Assembly (NCBI GenBank): GCA_933228675.1
Contig: OW121740.1
Coordinates: 126,615,630 to 126,679,629 of the forward strand
Source of the DNA: Stomorhina lunata
Lineage: Eukaryota; Arthropoda; Insecta; Diptera; Rhiniidae
Length of the DNA stretch: 64,000 nt
Direction: 5' to 3'
This document shows positions 56,786 through 64,000 of this stretch, piece after piece. How positions within the stretch are numbered: the stretch's first letter is position 1; each line of letters starts with the position of its first letter. A program made the position numbers and the translations under genes. The notes under the pieces are model-generated. The model saw nothing but the letters and a program-made list of their open reading frames with translations. It did no database searches and had not been told where the DNA came from.

Positions 56786-57793
56786 AAATGTATAGTTTTC
56801 TAATCTATAGTTATCATTTTGGTCCTATTCATATTACTTTATCAGATGTTAAGTTATCATTTTTCGTTTTTTACCCATTTGGCCCCCCAAACCAAAAAAG
56901 TACAAAATACGTGTTCAATATTTTTTTCACAGTACAAAGTTGGTTCAAAAGATAAGAGTGGGTTAAAAATAATACCAAAAAACTATTATTACCCTTTTTA
57001 TATACCATATCAGGCTTAGTTTCAAAAAAGTAGCTTTATTTCAAGTCATCAAAATTAAAAATCCCTAAAGAATTTTCCAAATTATTGCAATTTTTCACTG
57101 AAAAATCGCAAAAGCGTCACGCCTAAGGATATGTAGTCAAAAAATTTAGTTAAAGATATACAATTTTTAAAGTAAGACAGGGGTTACAATTCTATAACCT
57201 GTAAGTACTAAAAGAATTGAGATTTGTTCAAATATAACCGAATTTACTTAGTTTTTTGAAAATTTTGTTCAACAAATATTATAAATAATAAATTTGCTTT
57301 CCGGTATCATAAAGCAAACAAATAGCAAAATAAAATACACGAAAAATGAGGTCGATATCCTTAACCGTTTCGCCGTACCTGTAATTTGAAATAGAATTTC
57401 GGGAAAATGTAAATAGAAATAATTTTGTAGCTTTTAAGCCGTTGGGCGGATTTTAAATTTAAATAAATTTTATGTGGATATAGCAGACGTGTTGTGCTTA
57501 AATTTTTAACCTAGAGCCTAGATTGTACTGGGCCGGCACAATCGGCCCCCAAATTAGGACATCTCGGACTTATTAATCACTTAAAACGATATATATTTGT
57601 CAATTCCCAACCGATTAAAAAAAACCATACTATAAAACAAATATATAGGTCAAGATCTACAAAAACCATCGCTATATACCTATGCTTTATCTTGCGGTTT
57701 AAAAGATATTCGACTTCAAAAAATCAAATTTTCAATTTTTGTCCCATACTGTACCTATTTTTTCTTTTAACAATATCTGATCTATATTTAAAC
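56786..57793. other. AT-rich stretch with a dispersed repeat
   Basis: It includes the second copy of the short repeat from 325-395 at about 57,340-57,410. A 66-codon frame at 56,819-57,019 is not recognised. No gene is supported. Confidence 0.45.
57340..57410 (+). repeat. Short dispersed repeat, copy 2
   Basis: GGTCGATATCCTTAACCG, then TCGCCGTACC and AGAATTTCGG, parallel the segment at 325-395. Confidence 0.45.
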
Positions 57794-58816
57794 TAGGGTT
57801 TGCAGTTCGGTTTTAACCGAAACCGAAACCTCAGTTTTTTATGCCTCAAAACCGAAACCGAAAACCGTAGAAAAACCGCGTTTTTAGCTATTTATTTTTC
57901 AGAATTTTTTGTTGGTATTATTTCGAAATAACATTAGCTTATCATAAATTTGCACGTAATTTGTCTATTTACTGAAGCAGAAGAATGAAACAAGCAAAAG
58001 GTGTTTACAATGAACGAATGGATAGGTGTAAGAGGAAGACGGTATGTGAACGTAAATATTCACGATTCTCATGGTGAATTTTATAACCTGGGCCGTATTT
58101 TAGGAACGTGTAATTTCAAGCAAACGCAAGGAAACATTAGACAAAGGCTAATGGAGTTTGATATTTCACTTAATACAAACATCGTAGCATGTACTATAGA
58201 TGGATCAGCAGCCAATATCAAATTTGTATCTGAAAATCAATTTTGAAGACGGCGACGATGAAGTTTTGACTCATTTAAAACCGACTGCCCATATACATTT
58301 GAACCTAGAGGCTTTAAGAAAAACTGTTCGGTATTTAAAAAATTCGTCAGTTCGTTATAATATTTTACAAACAAGCGTTAAAAAGCATCATAATCGTGAA
58401 TTAAGTTTACTCTAAGATTTCTGCTTCTAAAACAAAGTATTCATGAAAGTTTAGAAATGCTGTCGACCTTAGATTTGCTTCATTCTATCGACTTTGAAAT
58501 TGTAAATTCTTGAAAATATTTGCTATTTGTAAAAATTACTATTGAAGCAATTTGTCGCTCGGATGCCAAAATTATTCACGCTTAAGGGGCTCTGCAGTTT
58601 CTCCAAAATAAACAAGACTTATTTAAGAAATCCCTCATATTTAAAAAACCTGAATTATTTTCCTGAATTTTAGTATTAAATTATAATATGTTTTAATGAA
58701 GTTTTCTAAATTTTCCTACAAATTTAAACTGAAATAGTTTTATTTAAAAAACCGAAAACCGAACCGAAACCGGCCGGTTTTGGGTGTTTTAAAACCGAAA
58801 CCGCGGTTTCTCATTT
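57794..58816 (+). mobile_element. hAT-type transposon remnant, copy hAT2
   Basis: The left end is TAGGGTTTGCAGTTCGG followed by several AAACCG repeats, matching the inverted right end of hAT1. The right side matches hAT1 through CGAAACCGGCCGGTTTTGG and CGCGGTTTCTCATTT, but the last 20-25 bp with the terminal repeat are missing. No target duplication can therefore be confirmed. The middle carries a broken transposase on the + strand. The two copies show a non-autonomous family of about 1 kb. Confidence 0.85.
58001..58415 (+). pseudogene. hAT transposase fragment in hAT2
   Basis: The first frame (58,001-58,243) encodes RRYVNVNIHDSHGEFYNLG and later LNTNIVACTIDGSAANIKF. The IVACTIDGSA block fits the hAT region (usually VA-TTDGAS) that carries an active-site Asp. 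After a frameshift near 58,230 a second frame continues with HLKPTAHIHLNLEALRKTVR and SSVRYNILQ, the following helical part. About 135 residues of a usual 550-650 are left. Zinc-finger and dimerisation parts are not seen. Confidence 0.75.
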
Positions 58817-61366
58817 AAAAGAAGAATAAAATTCTACATATTTTACGAGCAAAAACTGTATTTAAAGCTTAACTATATAAAAAGTTATAAGTGCTTCAAT
58901 TTATTATATAAAAAATTTTCCTAGTTTTTTTTTGGGTAAAACGTATTTTTAGTGTTTTTTAGTTTATTTAAAAATTTCTTAACGAACATATAACATATTT
59001 ATAATTTTCTAAACGAAAACTTCACAATGTTTATAGTTAAGTTAAAAATAACTTCTTATTTATTCGGTGTTAGTACCAGAGTCTCTCGAATTAGACCTAT
59101 TGTTTACGGAAATTTCAATTTTGATCCCTAATTCCTCCGAAAGCACTTGGGCTGTTTTATACCATCGCAGATGTTAATGCAGATTAAACAAACATTTAGA
59201 CTGTTTTCATGTTTTCTACCAAAAATTTTATATGTTAATATTTCATATTTTTGTACAGAAACACAATTTCCTTTAGTTTGATATATAATAAGTCTATATT
59301 CCCATTTATGAGTCCGATGTGCTCTATTTTGGTGGCCGATTGTACTAGTACGATCTAGGCTTCCCAGGTTCAAAACTTAAGCTCCCCAACACTTCTGCTA
59401 TATTCTAATAAAATGTTTGTATCCTCTTAACGGATTAGAAGTTACAGAATTATTTCCATTTTTTTTAACCCTCCCACTGTGCAATGTTCAACATTAATTA
59501 AAGTAATAGTGAATATTTTTCATCAGACTATATAGAATCTACACGACATTTTTTTCGAATATTGGAAAAGTTTAACCCTTTCTTCCCCGGGGAAGAAAAA
59601 TGTCATAATACGGATTTTTTCATTTTCTATTTGAAAATGACGAAATATAAAGAATTTATTACCAAATTTTGTTAAAAATGCAAAAATATATATTAACCCT
59701 AAACAGAAAGTTTATGTAAAAAGTTTTTCACCAAATATAAATTTTTAGATATTTTTTTATATAATTACCTTTTATATACTAATTGATTGAATTAATTAAA
59801 TTAAAATAAAGTTTTATGAATAATGAGAACTAAATCTAACATATTAACATTATTTATTTTAATTATTAAACTTTTTCCTTAAAAGATCCTAAATAATTAA
59901 AAGACATGTCTTTAATTTTAGCAAAAGTTCTATAATAAATCAAGAAAATGTTGATAAATAGCCTTAAATAAAATATCTAAGAACTAAATTAACTGGACCC
60001 AAAAATTTGCTCTAACAAATGAAATATTTGAACTAAATACTTCTTCTACTTCATTAGAGTTACAGGCTAGAACAATGTCTTCCTTCCAGCGGAGAAGATG
60101 TGATTATATTGATTAATGTCAGCAATTATCGAATGTGAACAGTTTTGTGATTTCATTTCATTTGCAAAATGTTAAGTCTTAAAGGGATTTCGTAATGACT
60201 AACAAATTTTGTACAACTTGACCGAATGTAATATCTACAGAATACCTATAAATTTGATTAAAATCAAAGAAAAGGATGTTCTCAGTGAAAGTAGTTTTTC
60301 TTCGCCCCTTAAAGAATTTTTTTTGAAATGCTGGTATTTGAAAGTGATTTTATGTTTGTGGTTTTACTAGATTTTGACGTTTTGTCTGGCTTTTGAAGAC
60401 AAATGCCCTGGGAGGCGTTTGGTGCCACACATGTAACATGCCTCTATGGTGTGTTTCCCAAATCCGCTTGACCAACCCACACACTCACTCACTCGCACAC
60501 TTCAACACATTGCCTTTAAGTTTTCATAATGTGTGTTACGAGGGTTTAAAGAAGGGTTGTTAAGTGGTTTAAATACATACCAATTTTTAAGAACTCTGGT
60601 ACAGTTGTCACTTTCAGCTTTAAGGCATTCAAACGACAAGTGTCATCCACTCCTCTCTCAAAGCAGACTGATGCTGTTCAAGATGATATAACCAAAAATA
60701 CGAAAGTAATCAAATCTCTGTGTAAAACTACTAAATACTATTTAGTTTTATCGATGTCGATGATGCTGCTGATGTAGATGATGAAATCAATCCTTATGGT
60801 TATTAAGGGTTATCTCTGAATGTAACCAAGTGAATTCATCCCAATTCGAAGGGTTGTTTAAGGCCGCATTAAATGCTTTAATTTAGTTACTTAACGATTT
60901 TAGGCTTAAGCCAAAAACTGCCCAACCTTCTTCCGAGTTACTTTGAAATATTTTCTGGCCTGATGCCCTTTTTTCTAACTAATGAAATTAATAACCATGA
61001 AAATGGTTGCTACTGCTGTTGATTTTAATGAAAATTCATCAGTGATTCTTATCTTTCATTAGAAATTTTATTAATTTCACTAATAATTCATAGAAATTGG
61101 CCTGATTTCAAACATTTGGCGTTAAAATAATTTATTAGCATTTCTTTTTTTGAAAGGGTTTTTGAAGGAGTCCGTAAAATGTAAAATATATCCTTTAATC
61201 ATGTTACAATTTGTTTGGAATTGTATTAAATAATTTGTGGGTCACCCCTTTTTCGGGGTAAAGAAAAATGTGTAGTTATTAAATTTTAAAATCGTCATTG
61301 TCATAAAAGTTTATTTGTAATAAATTCAAATGGGAATATGACGTCAATTTGGAATCACAAAAATTT
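58817..61366. other. AT-rich stretch without a recognised gene
   Basis: It contains a 20-bp palindrome at 59,579-59,598, GAT trinucleotide repeats at about 60,751-60,783 and an ACTC/ACAC-rich patch near 60,478-60,510. The minus-strand frame at 59,128-59,373 is not recognised. No gene is supported. Confidence 0.5.
59579..59598. repeat. GC-centred 20-bp palindrome
   Basis: TTTCTTCCCC is followed at once by its reverse complement GGGGAAGAAA. It stands out in AT-rich surroundings. Confidence 0.8.
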
Positions 61367-61477
61367 TGCATATAACATCAAATTTGCATACACTTGACCA
61401 CGATAGGTGGAGAAGTGTATTCAAATTTGATGTTATATGCATCAGGCTTGACCGACTATTGCACTTTCTTACTTGTT
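61367..61477 (-). mobile_element. Minimal family A relic with a hairpin
   Basis: The right part is the A 5' end on minus (on +, GGCTTGACCGACTATTGCAC, then CTTTCTTACTTGTTT). The sequence GATAGGTGGAGAAGTGTATT resembles the A 3' end. Almost all of the body is missing. A perfect inverted repeat of 20 bp (TGCATATAACATCAAATTTG and its complement) encloses the 3'-end-like part. Confidence 0.6.
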
Positions 61478-61564
61478 TCAAATACTGCATGTGAAATCAT
61501 CTGATAAATGCTGATTCATTGGCAATTAATCGAATTTTCAAGAAATTTGTTTCCATGCTTTAGG

Positions 61565-62430
61565 AGTCCATAAATTATATACATAGATATTCAATATCAA
61601 TAGTCAAATAATCAACAAATAGTCGTCAAACAATCTTCATTCAATTATAAAACAATCACCAAACAGCCATCAATTAACCGTCCAACAATTGCTAGTCAAT
61701 CGTGAAACAATTATCGAACAATCATCAAAAATTATTAAACAGTCGTCAGTCAATCATCGTTCACAATCATTTAACAATCGGCAGTCAATCGTCATCAATT
61801 GTCAAACAATCATCAAACAGTTGTAGGCAATCAAAAAACAAAACATATTAAAACAATAATTATCAAACTGTCGTCAAAAAATCTTCAAAAGCCAACATAA
61901 ATTCGTCAAGCAATCATCAAACAAACTTCAAACAATCGCTTATAAATTGTCAAGCAATTATCGAACAATCAAAAAAAATCATTAACAGTCGTCCATCAAT
62001 AGTCAAGCATTCATCAAAAAACTATCAAATATTCATGAAACAATCGTCAACAAATCATCAAACAATCATTAAACATTTATAAAGCAATTTTCAAACAATT
62101 GCCAAACAGTAATTAAATAACCGTCAAACAATCGCCAGTCAATCGTGAAACAATTATCGAACAATCATTACAAATCATTGATCAGTCGTCGGTCTATCAT
62201 CAAACAACCATCAAACAAACATCAAACAATCTTCAAACAATCATTAAACAATCTTAAACAAATCATCAAACAGCTGTCAAACAATCGATAGTTAATCTTG
62301 AAACAATCATTAAAAATCTTCAAACAGTCATCAGTCAATCAATAATCAATCAACAAACATCAATTAATCATCAAGCAACCATAAAATAATCGTAAAAAAT
62401 CTTTAAACAATCGCTAGTCAAACTATTATA
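61565..62430 (+). repeat. 11-bp minisatellite, CAATCATCAAA type
   Basis: About 870 bp is composed of variants of CAATCATCAAA. In the cleanest part (62,205-62,290) consecutive units are exactly 11 bp. Elsewhere GTC replaces ATC and GTCAGTCAATC variants occur. The + strand is poor in G and rich in A and C, so the strands differ strongly in composition. No continuous open frame is found. Confidence 0.9.
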
Positions 62431-62460
62431 AAAAATAGTCATATATTAACAATATCCGTG

Positions 62461-62925
62461 TAGCCGCTTTACGATTTTGTAAAAGTGGGCATGGTCAATT
62501 TCTCTCTTTGTAGAATCCTAACTTGGATTTAGACAAATATTTAGAAAAAAAAACTGTCTTGATCGGTCCAGTAATGAAGTTCTAAGGAAAAAGGGAATTT
62601 CATCCCCATTTTTTGATTTCCTTAATAAAATTTCTAAAAGCTCAAAACTATCCTACAGTAAGAAAGTATTCACATTTAAAACTTTAATTAATTCGGTTTA
62701 GTTGTTTTGATCTTATCATCCATTTTGTCATTTTTATTATTTGACTTATATGGGAAAGGTCACGCCCACTTGAAATTAAAAAAAAAAAAAACAATCCTAT
62801 TTTACCCACGGGTCACACCTTAAGATACAGTCAAAACTTTAGAAAAATCGGTCATCCATATTTGTCATTTTTAATCGTATGGTCGTGCTTGACCGACTAT
62901 AGCACTTTCCTACTTGTTTTTTATA
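62461..62925 (-). mobile_element. Interspersed repeat sharing the family A 5' end
   Basis: The right end on minus is the A terminus (on +, GTATGGTCGTGCTTGACCGAC, then TTTCCTACTTGTTTT). The body differs from A and contains GTGGGCATGGTC and, later, GGTCACGCCCACTTG and CGGTCCAGTAATGAAG. It thus appears to be a third family with the same 5' end but another body. Confidence 0.6.
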
Positions 62926-63150
62926 TAAAATGAAATTTTTGCGCTAAAAAACTATAAATGGCTAGAACTTTTTCCTTTTGTGTTTAAAGGGAAAACCGAC
63001 GAAATTTTGGAATCACTAAAAGTTTTTTATATAAAATGGAATTTTTCACTAAAACCTTTAAATAGCTGCAACTTTCTTAGTATGTGCTTAAATGGAAAAC
63101 GGGTAAAATTTTAGAATCACTAACATTTTTTTACATAAAATCAAGTTTTT
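62926..63150 (+). repeat. Tandem repeat of about 100 bp, two and a half copies
   Basis: TTTTTTATATAAAATG followed by AATTTTT, a GGCTAGAACTTT/GCTGCAACTTTC segment and TTGGAATCACTAA recurs from 62,929, 63,025 and 63,129. The spacings are 96 and 104 bp. Confidence 0.7.
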
Positions 63151-63159
63151 ATATCTATA

Positions 63160-64000
63160 GGGTATTATAAGTTTGTGCTGATGTATGTAACGCATAAAAC
63201 TATCGGTCTTAGACCCACCTTATAGTATAGAAAAAGACTTATGTGGGGTTTATATAACTCAAGCGGCTGACGATTGAGTGAAATTTACATGTATTTTGTT
63301 TTTGTAACAATAACAAAACACATGTAAATTTCACTCAATCGTCTGTCGAGTTATAAAAACCCCACATTATAATCCCTTCCTGAGTCGATTTAACGATGTC
63401 AGTCCGTACGTGCGTCTGGCTGGACCCCCATGTAAACCTTGTAATCAAAGTGCAGGTCGCAATTCCATTTGATGAAATTTGACACAGATAATGTTTTTGA
63501 TAGTGGGGCCTTGGCTATTGACATTCGTCAAAATCGGTCTATTATTTATGGTACCTCCAATAGGTCCCGCTTCTCGGAATTGATATTTTGGTTACAAATA
63601 TTTTTTCATGAAATTTAAATCAGTTACTGCTTAAAATCGCTGTGTACCAAATTTAGTTGAAATCGGTCCACATTTGACCATAGCTCCCATACAAACTCTT
63701 CTGTCAAAAAGCACTAAATTAGCCAAAAATCACTAAATCGCTCGTAAATCTAAAGATAATGACAATTTAAAGTTTCTTTTTGCATAAACTAAATAAAGAG
63801 ATAAACGGTCCACATTTGACTCCTGCTTTCATATAAGTTCAAATCATGGAAACAGCTTTAATATATAATATATGGAAAAATGTTTGTATGATGACAAAAT
63901 TTAGCAAACATTTATCTTTATACACGAAAAAGAACACTTTTGACGTTAGTGGTGAAGGGTATCGTATGGTCGGACTTGACCGACATTAGCATTTTCATAT
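63160..64000 (-). mobile_element. Interspersed repeat family A, copy A7, carrying a hairpin insertion
   Basis: Read on minus, the copy runs from near the window end (5' hairpin remnant GTCGGTCAAGTCCGAC at about 63,972-63,987) to GGGTATTATAAGTTTGTG at 63,160. The final 3' arm is missing. The 5'-most bases at 63,990-64,000 are altered (TTTTCATAT where TTTCTTACTTG is expected). A 125-bp hairpin element is inserted at 63,242-63,366. The GGAC block is reduced. Confidence 0.85.
63242..63366. mobile_element. 125-bp hairpin MITE inserted in A7
   Basis: The ends are TGTGGGGTTTATA and TATAAAAACCCCACA. The arms continue with ACTC/GAGT and GACGATTGAGTGAAATTTAC against its exact complement, leaving a loop of about 25-30 bases with AACAATAACAAAAC. 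Intact A copies read ACTTAGAATCAC across the site. Here TTA occurs on both sides, suggesting a 3-bp target duplication. Confidence 0.85.

Overview
This window looks like non-coding DNA from the nuclear genome of an insect, most likely a calyptrate fly (blowfly, house fly or flesh fly type). The basis is a very AT-rich composition, many decayed class I and class II transposons, fly-type interspersed repeats, and long AT-rich satellite-like arrays. I found no host protein-coding gene, rRNA or functional tRNA that I can support. Every recognisable coding piece belongs to a broken transposable element. The fly assignment is inference from the repeat types and was not checked by a search.

Layout. 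0-21 kb is a patchwork of interspersed repeats. Two related families, called A and B here, account for most of it (A at 2.5-4.2, 6.0-6.6, 8.2-9.0, 18.8-19.5 and 19.8-20.6 kb; B at 6.65-8.2 and 10.1-11.8 kb). There is also a TA-flanked foldback-like element (13.3-14.0 kb), a TTAA-flanked MITE carrying a hAT transposon inside it (14.3-15.6 kb), and a 5'-truncated non-LTR retrotransposon, LINE1 (16.4-18.8 kb), with endonuclease and reverse transcriptase motifs still readable. 21.3-34.5 kb is dominated by four long arrays of 29-32 bp units, built on self-complementary A/T tracts around CTATAG or TATATA. The cleanest core has about 27 copies of a 31-bp unit. Apparently unique AT-rich spacers and MITE insertions separate the arrays.

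36.1-42.5 kb holds a decayed CR1/Jockey-like retrotransposon, LINE2. Its reverse transcriptase part and its C-terminal part are separated by about 5 kb that includes eight degenerate copies of a roughly 210-bp tandem unit. 43.1-43.5 and 46.3-46.7 kb carry Tc1/mariner-type transposase fragments. 49.4-52.0 kb is a Tigger/pogo-type transposon with perfect ends but a ruined transposase, with smaller elements nested in it, followed directly by a B repeat. Further A copies lie at 55.5 and 63.2-64.0 kb, a second hAT copy at 57.8-58.8 kb, and an 11-bp strand-asymmetric minisatellite at 61.6-62.4 kb.

No genes cooperate as a pathway here. What can be read is an insertion history: elements within elements, elements joined end to end, and local tandem amplification. 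The most interesting signals are the matched terminal sequences of families A and B, which differ between families yet remain complementary within each family; the palindromic 31-bp arrays with a homogenised core; and the tandem array inside the LINE2 remnant.
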